Program-made: the position numbers and the translations under genes
The notes under the pieces: model-generated
The model's database searches: none
What the model was told of the DNA's origin: nothing
The model's input: only the letters and a program-made list of their open reading frames with translations
Part shown: in pieces, positions 17,127-26,850 of the stretch
How the letters are laid out: every line of letters begins with the position of its first letter
Position numbering within the stretch: the first letter of the stretch is position 1
NCBI RefSeq assembly: GCF_024171645.1
Contig: NZ_JALKAC010000007.1
Coordinates: 220,806-284,805 of the forward strand
Source of the DNA: Flavobacterium sp. HSC-32F16
Lineage (GTDB): Bacteria; Bacteroidota; Bacteroidia; Flavobacteriales; Flavobacteriaceae
DNA: 64,000 nt
Reading direction: 5' to 3'

Positions 17127-18050
17127 CTAACTCCTAAAAGCCAGCGGCGTAAACGAAGTTTGTTTTTTAAAGAAATTAGAAAAATGCGCTAATTCTTCAA
17201 ATCCAAGTGAATAAGCGATTTCAGAGATATTCCAATCGGTTTGTTTTAAAAGGATTTTCGCTTCATTTGTTAATCTGGAACTAATTAATTCTGTTGTAGT
17301 TTTTCCGGTGTTTTCCTTTAAAACCTTATTTAAATGATTCACGTGAACCGATAATCTTTCTGCAAAATCTTTGGCAGTTCTCAGTTCTAATCTTTGATTT
17401 GGAGATTCTATTGGGAATTGTCTTTCTAATAATTCAGCAAATAAAGAAGAAACTCTCGCAGCTGAATTGTGTTTAGAATATAAAGCTGTTATAGGCTGTA
17501 ATTTTTGTCCGAAGTGAATTAATTCGGCAACATAATTTCGGATTAAATCGTATTTATAAATATAATCGGAATTGATTTCTTTTTGTATCTTTTTGAAAAT
17601 CAAAGCGACTTCTTCGACTTCTTCATCAGATAATTGAAAAATAGGATAACCATCTGAAGCAAAAATTGGAAGTTCATCCAGATCAATTCCGCTTTTACTT
17701 TTGGATAAAAATTCACTGGTAAAAACACAAAACTGTCCGCCTTGATTGGTGTCTTGCGGTAAATAATTGTACGGAATTTTTGGTGTTGCAAATAACAATC
17801 CCTGTTTTTCAATTTCGATTACTTTGTCGGCATATTCCGCTTTATTGTGACCTCGAATTAAACTAATTTTGTAATAAGCTCTTCTGTCATAAGGCATTCC
17901 AGGTTTTCCTTTCATACGCTCCAGAAGTTCTTGAATATCAAAAACATTAAAATGACCAATCTCTTTCTGAATGTCATTTGGGAGTAAAGAATTAGGTTCA
18001 ATAGTGGAACCTTCGGTTATGTCTTTGTAAAATGAATCTAGGGATTTCAT
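17127..18050 (-). CDS. AraC-family transcriptional regulator
   Basis: 307 aa. An N-terminal cupin-type sensing half (about 30-180) is followed by the C-terminal AraC double helix-turn-helix (about 210-305): KDFAERLSVHVNHLNKVLKENTGKTTTELI and WNISEIAYSLGFEELAHFSNFFKKQ. It resembles the AraC regulators that Bacteroidota place beside SDR oxidoreductase genes. The two downstream SDR genes on the same strand are the likely targets. The effector is unknown. Confidence 0.9.
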   Translation of the reverse strand: MKSLDSFYKDITEGSTIEPNSLLPNDIQKEIGHFNVFDIQELLERMKGKPGMPYDRRAYYKISLIRGHNKAEYADKVIEIEKQGLLFATPKIPYNYLPQDTNQGGQFCVFTSEFLSKSKSGIDLDELPIFASDGYPIFQLSDEEVEEVALIFKKIQKEINSDYIYKYDLIRNYVAELIHFGQKLQPITALYSKHNSAARVSSLFAELLERQFPIESPNQRLELRTAKDFAERLSVHVNHLNKVLKENTGKTTTELISSRLTNEAKILLKQTDWNISEIAYSLGFEELAHFSNFFKKQTSFTPLAFRS

Positions 18051-18102
18051 ATTTGTGAATTGTAAAATTCAAATATACGAAAAAAATGGTCTTGTGTTTT
18101 TT

Positions 18103-18185
18103 GCCACGAAGGCACTAAGGCAGAAAGTTTATTTTGTAAAGCCATAATGACATCAAAAATCTTTGTGTCTTAGCGTCTTTGCGGC
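18103..18185. repeat. Inverted-repeat element between AraC and 2H phosphoesterase genes
   Basis: Two 25-bp imperfect arms (GCCACGAAGGCACTAAGG... and ...TTAGCGTCTTTGCGGC) face each other over about 33 bp. The arms share the GCAAAG...CTAAG word pattern with 14986-15102 and 39546-39640. Confidence 0.7.
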
Positions 18186-18192
18186 AAAACCT

Positions 18193-18750
18193 TTAAAACA
18201 AACTTCCTTGTACAAACTCAGGTTCAGGATTACTTCCAAAAGGAAAAGCATCAATTACAAAAAACTGTTTTTTTATTGGGTCAAATTCTCGTAAAACAAT
18301 TTCATTGCATTCAAATTGAAGATCAATCGTGGTAAAGAGTTCAGAAGCTATTTTAAGATTCTCAGGTGTTAGTTTCCTGCCGATTGACAGATGCGGATTA
18401 TCACTTTTATGCTTTAAAGACTTTAGAGTTTCATGAATCTTTTTCATGATTGGGACAAAACGATTTTTTGAATCTTCATTTACACCAATAAAAAAAGCAC
18501 CAGCATTAAGAAAAGAATCGAAATGATCTAAATATGCTTGAAAAGGAGTAAAAGTATCCGAAATTTTAGCAAGCTTTTGTTTGATGGAATCAAGCTTTGA
18601 TTCATCAATTTTAAATTCACAAATCGTAATATGCGCTTCAGAATTACAACTGTTGTACCATTCTATTTTGCTTTTTAAAAAGTCTTTCAATTTTTTAACA
18701 GGCTCAACCAATGTTTTAGAATAAAATACAACCGAATATGTTTTCTCCAT
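18193..18750 (-). CDS. 2H phosphoesterase / 2'-5' RNA ligase-like protein
   Basis: 185 aa from the ATG at 18750; an in-frame TTG at 18759 is less likely. Two HxT/S motifs define the family: HITICEF (His40) and HLSIGRK in the second half. Such enzymes act on cyclic phosphates or 2'-5' linked RNA; the actual substrate cannot be read. It starts 15 bp after the stop codon of the S15-type hydrolase gene and is probably the last gene of that transcript, though a functional link is not obvious. Confidence 0.8.
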   Translation of the reverse strand: MEKTYSVVFYSKTLVEPVKKLKDFLKSKIEWYNSCNSEAHITICEFKIDESKLDSIKQKLAKISDTFTPFQAYLDHFDSFLNAGAFFIGVNEDSKNRFVPIMKKIHETLKSLKHKSDNPHLSIGRKLTPENLKIASELFTTIDLQFECNEIVLREFDPIKKQFFVIDAFPFGSNPEPEFVQGSLF

Positions 18751-18765
18751 TTGATACAAACTGTT

Positions 18766-21027
18766 TTACAATTTTAAAATAGGAATTGTAATAGTGCTGT
18801 CAGAATACCATTTTATTTTTAAAGGCTCTTTAGCATCAGCAATGGTTTCGTCACTAACATTTTTACCCGATCCGTAATTAATTTCCCAGTTTGGATTTTT
18901 GTTAGCACCTAATACTATTACAATCGAACTTCCTTTTTCTAATTCTTTAGAAATTATAAAGGTTTGTTCAATATCTATTGTTTCAATTTTATTTGGAGTC
19001 AATAATTGTCTTTTGGTTCTGTCTTTTGCAAAACTGGCTCTTTGTAAATTATTGGTTAAAGCAAAATATTGGCCTTTTGCTGTTTTTTCATAAAGTTGTA
19101 TTTCAACATCAATATCTTTTTTGTTGGTGCTTATTTTTAATGATGTTTTTAATGAACCACTAATTATAGTTGAAGTTTCAAGGGCATCGCTTTCAAAAAC
19201 CAAAAGATGTTTTTCTGGTTTTAAAATTGAATCTATAACTTTAGGAAAACCATTTACGAAGTCATCATTGTAAATGTTATTTTCAGCCCGATCTGTAAAA
19301 TCAACAGTCTGATTAATAGAAACAGTTTTTTTTGGTGCTGTTTTTTGCAATGAATATTTTGAATTGTTGTTGTTTAAATAAAAGGTCAGATTTTCATTGT
19401 GCATTTTGTCTAATGAAGAAACGCTTTTCCATTCATTTTTACCCATAATTTCAAAGTTTACTTTATCTTTTAAAATTTCGGGGCGTTTTGCACCTTTCAA
19501 AATATGATCAAACCATTGAAAAATGATTGTTTTAATAGGGATATTTGCTGCTTCATCGATAGTGTAACCGCCTAATTCTTTTCTAGGAGTTCCTTGTGAA
19601 CCGCCATGATCATAAGGCCCGATTATAAGGTAATAATTATCGCTTTTATTATATTTTTGGTACTGATTGTAGTAATACATCGCTCCAAGCTGGTCGTCAT
19701 CATAATAACCTGTTGTACTTAAAATAGGAATATTAATGTTTGCAAAAGCTTCTTTTTGGGGTGTCATATTCTGCCAATAGCTGTCATAAGCAGGATGTTC
19801 CAGCCATTTTTGAAATAAAGGCGAAGGATTGCCTTCAATTTTATCTAAAGATCGGAAACTAGCTCCGGTTTTATAATATTGCGTAAAAACTTCGTCCCAT
19901 TTTTTATTGTTTAAAAAGGTGTTGATATCCGTCAATTTGTTATTGGCAACCAAATGAATCCATTTTAAGGCATAGCTCATAAAGACGCCGTTCTGCATGG
20001 GAAAATCAATTCCTGCGCCTACAGAAACCAAAGGCACAATTGTTTTTAAAGCAGGATGTACTTTTTTTACAGCGCTCCATTGGCTAAAGCCTAAATAACT
20101 GCCTCCGTATATTCCAATTTTACCATTGCACCACGATTGTTTACTAATCCAGTCCAGAATATGATAAGCATCGTCGCCATCGTGTTCGTAAGGTTCTATT
20201 GGATCACTGCTTAAACGTTTGCCTCGTGTATTGGCAACAAAACCAACATACCCCATATTGGCTATTTCTTTGCAGTTACTGACTTCATTTCCTGCATAAA
20301 TAGTATACTGCATTACAACAGGCTGTGGTTCGGTTATGTTTTTCTTTCTAACCATAGCACCCGAAATTGTGCTTCCGTTTGGTAAAGTAATAATGATATC
20401 ACGATCTATTATATAAGTATCGGCTTCTATTTTTGTAATTATTTTAGAGGCAAGAGAAAGTGTTTTACTCAAAATAAAATAGCGGGAATACTGTCGGCAT
20501 AACTGCGCGGCATCTTTTACACTAATGCTGTCATTATCCTGAACTGCTTTGAGCTGTACTTCAAAATCGTTTTTAACGTCGGATAGTTTTAATTCATAAT
20601 ATCCTTCGGCCCAGCTCTTTCCTTCGTAATCTAAAGTATTGTATAATTTGTAAAACTCCGCTGTAAAAGTCTTTTCAAAATCAGCTTTTGTTTTAGGTTC
20701 TTTTAAAGCTGTTTTTCCATAAGTTTTATAGATAAACCCTAAAGGTCTGTTGGCAATACTGTCACCTAAAATTTCCTGTGCATTGGTTACAAATGTCTGA
20801 TGCATTCCTTTATAATCGCCTGCAACAGATTGTATTCTGGCATAATAGTCTAAATAAGAAGCTCTGCTTGGGTTTTTATAAAGCGGCAATACCTTTTTGG
20901 CAAGAACCGGCATACTTTTGCTGAGAGTCAGACTGTCTTTGTAATTGCTTTTTTCGAAATAAATTTTTTGTGAAGTTCCTATTTGAAAGGAAAAACAAAT
21001 TAATAATAGAATGATGTTTTTTTTCAT
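18766..21027 (-). CDS. Secreted CocE/NonD-family hydrolase (X-Pro dipeptidyl-peptidase S15 type)
   Basis: 753 aa. Signal peptide MKKNIILLLICFSFQIGTSQ. An N-terminal helical region of about 200 residues precedes the alpha/beta hydrolase core, which has RDIIITLPNGSTISGAMV, GFVANTRGKRLSS, the nucleophile elbow IYGGSYLG (Ser310), TTGYYDDDQLGAMYYYNQY and GPYDHGGSQG (His). The C-terminal part is the jelly-roll XPP_PepX_C-type domain. It cleaves an ester, amide or Xaa-Pro bond in the periplasm or outside. It follows the porin gene with a 94-bp gap and may share its transcript. Confidence 0.87.
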   Translation of the reverse strand: MKKNIILLLICFSFQIGTSQKIYFEKSNYKDSLTLSKSMPVLAKKVLPLYKNPSRASYLDYYARIQSVAGDYKGMHQTFVTNAQEILGDSIANRPLGFIYKTYGKTALKEPKTKADFEKTFTAEFYKLYNTLDYEGKSWAEGYYELKLSDVKNDFEVQLKAVQDNDSISVKDAAQLCRQYSRYFILSKTLSLASKIITKIEADTYIIDRDIIITLPNGSTISGAMVRKKNITEPQPVVMQYTIYAGNEVSNCKEIANMGYVGFVANTRGKRLSSDPIEPYEHDGDDAYHILDWISKQSWCNGKIGIYGGSYLGFSQWSAVKKVHPALKTIVPLVSVGAGIDFPMQNGVFMSYALKWIHLVANNKLTDINTFLNNKKWDEVFTQYYKTGASFRSLDKIEGNPSPLFQKWLEHPAYDSYWQNMTPQKEAFANINIPILSTTGYYDDDQLGAMYYYNQYQKYNKSDNYYLIIGPYDHGGSQGTPRKELGGYTIDEAANIPIKTIIFQWFDHILKGAKRPEILKDKVNFEIMGKNEWKSVSSLDKMHNENLTFYLNNNNSKYSLQKTAPKKTVSINQTVDFTDRAENNIYNDDFVNGFPKVIDSILKPEKHLLVFESDALETSTIISGSLKTSLKISTNKKDIDVEIQLYEKTAKGQYFALTNNLQRASFAKDRTKRQLLTPNKIETIDIEQTFIISKELEKGSSIVIVLGANKNPNWEINYGSGKNVSDETIADAKEPLKIKWYSDSTITIPILKL

Positions 21028-21121
21028 CTTTAGAAACTTACGTTTTGAGGTATTGGTTTAAATTTGTGTGCTCAAAAGTAGCATAAATTTCTTATTAATC
21101 GATAAACACGTTTTATTATAT

Positions 21122-22492
21122 TTAAAATTTAAATTGAGCGGTTAACGCTGCATAAAAGTAGTCTTTTCCTGAACCCACTTCTTTTAAAAATGAACCGGTA
21201 TTAAACCATCCTGTTTCTAATGTAAAGGCTAAATAATCATTTGCCTCATAATCTAAATTCGAAATTAACTGTGAACCTATAAAACGTTCGTTTGTATTTT
21301 CTCCAGAATATAAAAGCTGCATATTGGGTGCATATAATCCATCGCTTATGGTTTGTCTCCAGAAAATGTCATAATCAATGCCAAAGCCCCATTTATCTGA
21401 TAAAGTTAAACTGATTGAAGGGTGAACATCAATTAAATTGGACGGACCAATTAAAGCTACTAATCCAAAATAAGCGCCTCTTGGATATAAAGGATTAAAA
21501 GTTTCCAAATGATTATCATCAGAATGTTTATCTCCTGAAATGATCTCGGTTTTAAGTCCTATTTCCGGCTTAAATTTTATGTTTTCGAAAGTATAACAGG
21601 CAAAAGAAGAAATTGTCCAGGCTGAGATTGTCTTTTGACTGATGTTTCCAAATTGATAAACGCCTTCAAAATCGTATTTCCAATTTCCTTTGTTTTTCCA
21701 GATTCGGGTTCCAATTGACTGCCTGTTTTCTTCTCCTGCGGCATCATCAAAAACAGATCGGCTTTTCCATAAACCTAAATAATAAAAATCGATATTTTGA
21801 ATAAAAGGCGCTTTATGAATTACAGTATAACTTCCCCAAAACTGTGCATTTTCATTAAAGCTGTCATTAAAAGTTCCGGGTTTATTCGCAATTGGATGCG
21901 TGTAAAAAGCGTCAGTCTGCCAATTTTTGTTTTTATAAAATAGTTTTACAGCATCAAAAGCAAGTCGGCTGTTAGGACCTTCACGCACGGCGACTAAGCG
22001 CTGTGAACCATACATCATTTCTTGTCTTCCGGAGCGCAGTGTTAACTGCTGTTTTTCGTTTCGAATAAAATCTATATCCAAAAAGGCCTGATGAATATCT
22101 AATTGATTTTGATCTACCGGACTTGGATCTGTTTTACTGTTGGCTAAACTGCTTTGTAATTCAAAAAAAGTTCTAAAAACTCCTAAATGAACATCGGCAT
22201 GAAGCAGATAACGAGAAAGTAAATAACCATCGCCTTCATCAGATTCGTCGCCCCATTTATCATTTATGGTATAGGTGTATTGCAATCTTGCTTCACCGCC
22301 AACGGATGCATAATAATTTTCATTTCTGCTTAATGGAATATATTTGATTTTCTCGTAAAAGTTTTTAGTCGAATCGGCTTTTAGATATCTCAAATCATCT
22401 TCATATCGCAGCTTTTGGAAAACTGGTTTTTGTTGTGCGTTTGCCGAAAAAAAGATTCCCAAAAGCAACAATAAGAAGAATGTGTTTTTCAT
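21122..22492 (-). CDS. Alginate-export-family outer membrane porin
   Basis: 456 aa. Signal peptide MKNTFFLLLLLGIFFSANAQ. The rest is beta-barrel-like, with alternating hydrophobic and polar residues, many aromatic girdle residues, and LTLRSGRQEMMYGSQRLVAVREGPNSRLAFDAVKL, typical of the Alginate_exp domain. It ends in a Phe (YAALTAQFKF), as outer-membrane barrels do. It starts 5 bp after the amidohydrolase stop codon, so the two are an operon. It likely admits a small substrate handled by the neighbouring exported hydrolases, not alginate specifically. Confidence 0.85.
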   Translation of the reverse strand: MKNTFFLLLLLGIFFSANAQQKPVFQKLRYEDDLRYLKADSTKNFYEKIKYIPLSRNENYYASVGGEARLQYTYTINDKWGDESDEGDGYLLSRYLLHADVHLGVFRTFFELQSSLANSKTDPSPVDQNQLDIHQAFLDIDFIRNEKQQLTLRSGRQEMMYGSQRLVAVREGPNSRLAFDAVKLFYKNKNWQTDAFYTHPIANKPGTFNDSFNENAQFWGSYTVIHKAPFIQNIDFYYLGLWKSRSVFDDAAGEENRQSIGTRIWKNKGNWKYDFEGVYQFGNISQKTISAWTISSFACYTFENIKFKPEIGLKTEIISGDKHSDDNHLETFNPLYPRGAYFGLVALIGPSNLIDVHPSISLTLSDKWGFGIDYDIFWRQTISDGLYAPNMQLLYSGENTNERFIGSQLISNLDYEANDYLAFTLETGWFNTGSFLKEVGSGKDYFYAALTAQFKF

Positions 22493-22497
22493 TTTGT

Positions 22498-24285
22498 TTA
22501 GTTTTTTTGATAACCTCCAAAGTAATTTACCGGACTCCAGTCTGGAATTGCTTTTGGTTTTTCGTTTGCAAAAGTTCTAAAGTCATTATCGGCATATATT
22601 ACTTTTCCGTTTACGACTGTAAGTTTAGATTCGATGTTTAAGATATTTTCTTCAGAAGTTGAAAAATAATCATCAGAAAGAATCGCAAAATCGGCTAATT
22701 TATCTGCTGTAAGCATTCCTCTGTCTTTTTCAATATTGATTAATTGTGCGCTTCCGTAAGTAAATAATTTTAAAGCGGTTGTTCTGTCTACAATATTTTC
22801 GTCGTTCATATATTTTAAACCACCCAATGTTTTTCCTGTAGTTAACCAATATAAACCCACCCACGGATTGTAACTTGCTACACGGGTTCCGTCAGTTCCC
22901 ATTCCAACTTTAATTCCTAATTCTAATATTTTCTTTAGCGGCACCGTATTCGCAGCAGCGGTTTTCCCATATCTTTTAATGAAACTTTCTCCCTGATATG
23001 CCATTCTGTGCTGAATTGCTAATCCTCCGTTTAAAGCTTTGATGCGTTTCAAATTTTCTAAAGAAACCGTTTCTCCATGATCAAAGAACCATAAAAGTCC
23101 GTTTAAAGGCGTTTCTTTATTGATGTCTTCAATAACATTTAAAAAACGTGTAATGCTTTCATTATAAGTAGCGTGAATTCTAAAGGGCCATCTATTTTTT
23201 ACTAATAAAGATAAAACTTCTTTTAATTGACCTTCCATCGCCGGGCTTAATTCTGGCCTTGGTTTGTCGAAGTTTTCAAAATCTCCGGCACTCATTACCA
23301 AATTTTCTCCTGCACCCTGAACGTGATATTCTACTTTATCTGAATGATGATCGTCGTCACAGCCTTCACCAATTTCGACTGTCTGCATCCATTTTGTGTA
23401 ATCGTTTAATTCAGTTCCTGCTTTTTGAGCAAACAAATAATAAGGCATTCTAATGGTTAAATCGCTGTCTTTGCATAAACCGTTTGTTACGCCGTAATCG
23501 TCTGGAAAGTTCTGAAATCCGCCTCCGGCATCCATAATGGCTGTTACGCCAAGACGGTTCATTTCGGTCATAAATTGTTTAGTCGAATTGAATTTTTCTT
23601 CTTGTGTCAATTCTGGAAGTTTAGCAAGCGTAGAGTATAAAATAAAAGCATTTGGTTCTGCAACTAATAAACCGGTTGGGTTTCCGTTTGGATCTTTTTC
23701 AATCAATCCCGCATTTGGATTTGGCGTATTGGCGTCGATTTTTAAAGTTTCTAAACCTGCTTTGTTCAAATAAGCGTGTCCGTACAAGTGAAGAATAAAT
23801 GTTGGAACATCGCCTGTTGCTTCGTTGATTTCGGCTAAAGTAGGGAGTCTCTTTTCTTCGAACTGATAAGCATTCCATCCGCCTACAACGCGAACCCATT
23901 GTCCTTTTGGAGTTCTTTGCGCTTGTTCTTTCAGCATGGCCAAAGCTCTTTTTAGAGAACGAACGCCGTCCCAGCGTAATTCGGTATTAAAGAATCTTCC
24001 GCCTCTGATAATGTGCATGTGAGAATCGAATATTCCCGGAATAATGGTTTTTCCTTTAGCATCAATTACCGTTGTTTTTTTGTCTTTTAATTTTAAGATT
24101 TCGCTGTTTTTTCCTGTTTTAAGGATTTTGCCATCGGCGACAGCCATAGCTTCAACGATTGTATTTTTATTGTCCAAAGTGTGAATTACAGCATGATGAA
24201 CGATGAGTGTCGCTTTTTTGCTTTGCCCAAAAATGGGAAGGGAAATGATTAAAAGAAAAGCTGCTATTTTGAAAGAGAGTTTCAT
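22498..24285 (-). CDS. Exported amidohydrolase (YtcJ-like)
   Basis: 595 aa. Signal peptide MKLSFKIAAFLLIISLPIFGQ. Amidohydrolase_3 features: IIPGIFDSHMHI (metal-binding HxH), PFRIHATYNES, FDHGETVS and MGTDGTRVAS with the metal Asp, then the C-terminal DFAILSDDYF strand. It hydrolyses an amide, imine or formyl group on an unknown small molecule, and is unusual in being exported. It is cotranscribed with the porin. The isochorismatase-fold gene lies upstream, separated by a terminator-like hairpin. Confidence 0.87.
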   Translation of the reverse strand: MKLSFKIAAFLLIISLPIFGQSKKATLIVHHAVIHTLDNKNTIVEAMAVADGKILKTGKNSEILKLKDKKTTVIDAKGKTIIPGIFDSHMHIIRGGRFFNTELRWDGVRSLKRALAMLKEQAQRTPKGQWVRVVGGWNAYQFEEKRLPTLAEINEATGDVPTFILHLYGHAYLNKAGLETLKIDANTPNPNAGLIEKDPNGNPTGLLVAEPNAFILYSTLAKLPELTQEEKFNSTKQFMTEMNRLGVTAIMDAGGGFQNFPDDYGVTNGLCKDSDLTIRMPYYLFAQKAGTELNDYTKWMQTVEIGEGCDDDHHSDKVEYHVQGAGENLVMSAGDFENFDKPRPELSPAMEGQLKEVLSLLVKNRWPFRIHATYNESITRFLNVIEDINKETPLNGLLWFFDHGETVSLENLKRIKALNGGLAIQHRMAYQGESFIKRYGKTAAANTVPLKKILELGIKVGMGTDGTRVASYNPWVGLYWLTTGKTLGGLKYMNDENIVDRTTALKLFTYGSAQLINIEKDRGMLTADKLADFAILSDDYFSTSEENILNIESKLTVVNGKVIYADNDFRTFANEKPKAIPDWSPVNYFGGYQKN

Positions 24286-24316
24286 GGTGGTGGTATTTTG
24301 AGTTGGTTTTGGGAGA

Positions 24317-24348
24317 AAAAAAGACTGTGCGGTTACACAGCCTTTTTT
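24317..24348 (-). terminator. Terminator between isochorismatase and amidohydrolase genes
   Basis: Minus strand: GGCTGTG and CACAGTC arms around TAACCG, followed by a run of seven T. It would make the isochorismatase gene a separate unit or limit read-through into the amidohydrolase operon. Confidence 0.7.
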
Positions 24349-24437
24349 GATGGAATAAAATTAGACGCTGATTTACACAGATTTTTTTTATGTAATGGTT
24401 TGAATTTTAAATCCGTTTTATCTGCGTTCAATGAAAT

Positions 24438-25127
24438 TTAGTGTTTTAACATTTCGTGAGCGTATTGAACACCTACACCGTAAGCACCGCCGTATTTTTT
24501 AACTAAATCGGTTACAGGTACGTAAGTTTCCTGACGAGCCCAGTCGCGTTGTAATTCTAGTAAATATTGTAATGAAGTTATTGGGTGTGCACCAGCCTGA
24601 ACCATACGAGTTACAGCCATTTCGTGTGCTTCTTTAGAAATATCGCCGCTTGCATCTGTAATTACGTAAACATCATATCCTTCGTTGATTGCTGATAATG
24701 CCGGTCCAACGATACAAACGCTTGTCCATAAACCTCCCAAAACGATTTTCTTTTTACCTTTTGCCACTATCGCTTTGTGTGCAGGAACATCTTCCCAGGT
24801 ATTCATTGAAGTACGGTCAATATAGTTGGATGTTTTTTGAGGGTAGAATTCTTCAATTTCTTTAAATACAGGTCCGCTGAATGATTTTTCTGCAACGGTT
24901 GTTACAATGGTTGGAACTTTGAATATTTTTGATGCTCCGGCTACTAAAGCGGTGTTGTTTCTAAGCTGATCAATTGGAATATTGCTTACTGCAAAGGCCA
25001 TTTGGCTTTCATAATCAATTAATACTAAAGTATGGTTGAATGGATCTAATTGCGCCGGACTTGGTTTTTGTGCGAATCCGATAAATGTTACAAATAATAA
25101 AGCTGCTGTAAGGATTAATTTTTTCAT
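24438..25127 (-). CDS. Exported isochorismatase-family hydrolase
   Basis: 229 aa. Signal peptide MKKLILTAALLFVTFIGFAQ. Cysteine-hydrolase signatures: TLVLIDYESQMAFAV (catalytic Asp), a Lys in the AHKAIVAKGKKKIVLGG region and GLWTSVCIVGPA with Cys138. YcaC-like members hydrolyse amides or related bonds on unknown substrates. The signal peptide implies an envelope location, which is uncommon. It probably works with the exported amidohydrolase and porin downstream. Confidence 0.87.
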   Translation of the reverse strand: MKKLILTAALLFVTFIGFAQKPSPAQLDPFNHTLVLIDYESQMAFAVSNIPIDQLRNNTALVAGASKIFKVPTIVTTVAEKSFSGPVFKEIEEFYPQKTSNYIDRTSMNTWEDVPAHKAIVAKGKKKIVLGGLWTSVCIVGPALSAINEGYDVYVITDASGDISKEAHEMAVTRMVQAGAHPITSLQYLLELQRDWARQETYVPVTDLVKKYGGAYGVGVQYAHEMLKH

Positions 25128-25354
25128 GATAATTTGATTTTGTTGTGAATAAAAAGGTTTTTTAAAATTATTTGATATTGATTTTCAGTGTTTTGCATTC
25201 AAATTAAATGCCTTGTTTTTAATGTATTGATTTTAAAAGGTTTTTCAGAAAAGGCAATAGTGATCCTGGCGATATATCGTTATTAAAATTGGATATTCGT
25301 TAAATGATTTTCGTTAAGCTTTTAATGAATTTTTAAAAGAGAAAAATGTGGTGC

Positions 25355-25669
25355 CTAAATTTTTCCTTTTTGATGTAATCTGTGGAGAATTTCTGATTTT
25401 AATAAACCGCTTCCTCCTCCAAAATGTTCAATTACTTCTACTTCTGGCTGTTGTTCTAAACAAAATAAAGTAAACTCTTTTTCGACATGGTCTTCGATTC
25501 CGGAACTCAATAGAACAATGTCAATTTTGTGATTCTGAAAATATTCCTGTGCTTCTTTTTCATCGTTGAAAGAAACTGCGTTCCAATCTTCATATGCGTT
25601 TACAAGGCGAAGTAAAATGGCCAGAATTGCTTCGTTTTTTCCGAGTAATAAGAATTCAAGTGTTTTCAT
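25355..25669 (-). CDS. Small receiver-like protein of unknown function
   Basis: 104 aa, no signal peptide. The pattern of alternating strands and helices (FLLLGKNEAILAILLRLV, WNAVSFNDEKEAQEYF, KIDIVLLSSGIEDHVEKEF, PEVEVIEHFGGGSGLLKSEI) resembles a degenerate response-regulator receiver fold: IDIVLLSSGI replaces the DLVLLDxxM phospho-acceptor segment, so the Asp is absent. I do not recognise a named family. It lies between an isochorismatase gene and the tandem repeat array and has no obvious partner. Confidence 0.6.
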   Translation of the reverse strand: MKTLEFLLLGKNEAILAILLRLVNAYEDWNAVSFNDEKEAQEYFQNHKIDIVLLSSGIEDHVEKEFTLFCLEQQPEVEVIEHFGGGSGLLKSEILHRLHQKGKI

Positions 25670-25677
25670 TTTTTTTT

Positions 25678-26850
25678 AAGATTCTGAGATTCTGAGACAC
25701 TAAGGTTCTAAGTTTTTTTTACTTTGAAAATTAGTTTTGACAGAACTTCTGATTTACTTTACAAATTTATTTGTTTTGTTTTTGCTTCCACTTAATCTAG
25801 AACAAGAAAATATTTTTTTTTTAAGATTCTGAGATGCTAAGGCACTAAGATTCTGAGTTTTATTTTCTATTTGGTTTCAGTTTTTGACAGAACTTGTAAT
25901 CTACTTTGCAAATTTATTTGTTTTGTTTTTGCTTCAACTTAATCTGGAATAAGAAAGGATTTTTTATTTAAGATTCTGAGATGCTAAGGCACTAAGATTC
26001 TGAGTTTTTCTTTTCTATTTGGTTTCAGTTTTTGACAGAACATATAATCTACTATGCAAATTTATTTGTTTTGTTTTTGCTTCCACTTAATCTAGAACAA
26101 GAAAACATTTTTATTTAAGATTCTGAGATGCTAAGGCACTAAGATTCTGAGTTTTATTTTCTATTTGGTTTCAGTTTTTGACAGAACATGTAATCTACTA
26201 TGCAAATTTATTTGTTTTGTTTTTGCTTCAACTTAATCTAGAATAAGAAAGGATTTTTATTTAAGATTCTGAGATGCTAAGGCACTAAGATTCTGAGTTT
26301 TTCTTTTCTATTTGGTTTCAGTTTTTGACAGAACTTGTAATCTACTATGCAAATTTATTTGTTTTGTTTTTGCTTCCACTTAATCTAGAATAAGAAAGGA
26401 TTTTTTATTTAAGATTCTGAGATGCTAAGGCACTAAGATTCTGAGTTTTTCTTTTCTATTTGGTTTCAGTTTTTGACAGAACATGTAATCTACTATGCAA
26501 ATTTATTTGTTTTGTTTTTGCTTCAACTTAATCTAGAATAAGAAAGGATTTTTATTTAAGATTCTGAGATGCTAAGACACTAAGATTCTGAGTTTTTCTT
26601 TTCTATTTGGTTTCAGTTTTTGACAGAACTTGTAATCTACTATGCAAATTTATTTGTTTTGTTTTTGCTTCAACTTAACCTGGAATAAGAAAGGATTTTT
26701 ATTTAAGATTCTGAGATGCTAAGGCACTAAGATTCTGAGTTTTTCTTTTCTATTTGGTTTCAGTTTTTGACAGAACGTGTAATTTGTGTGGCAAAGATAT
26801 TGCCTCTGCAATGATGCAGCAGTTAATCTAGAATAAGAAAAGAATATTTA
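25678..26850. repeat. Eight-unit tandem repeat array, period about 147 bp
   Basis: Units begin with AAGATTCTGAG at 25678, 25823, 25970, 26117, 26263, 26411, 26558 and 26705 (spacings 145-148). Each unit has two AAGATTCTGAG words around ATGCTAAGGCACT, a TTTGGTTTCAGTTTTTGACA segment, a T-rich stretch with GCAAATTTATTTG, and CTTAATCTAGAATAAG. Inner units are nearly identical; the first and last are the most diverged. No reading frame of useful length crosses a unit. From 26851 to 27139 the sequence is non-coding; I see only a decayed REP-like word (CCTAATAGCTATTGGGA). Confidence 0.95.

Noticed and set aside
25678..26850. CRISPR array
   Set aside because: Units are about 147 bp and similar along their whole length; there are no short repeats with unique spacers, and no cas genes nearby.
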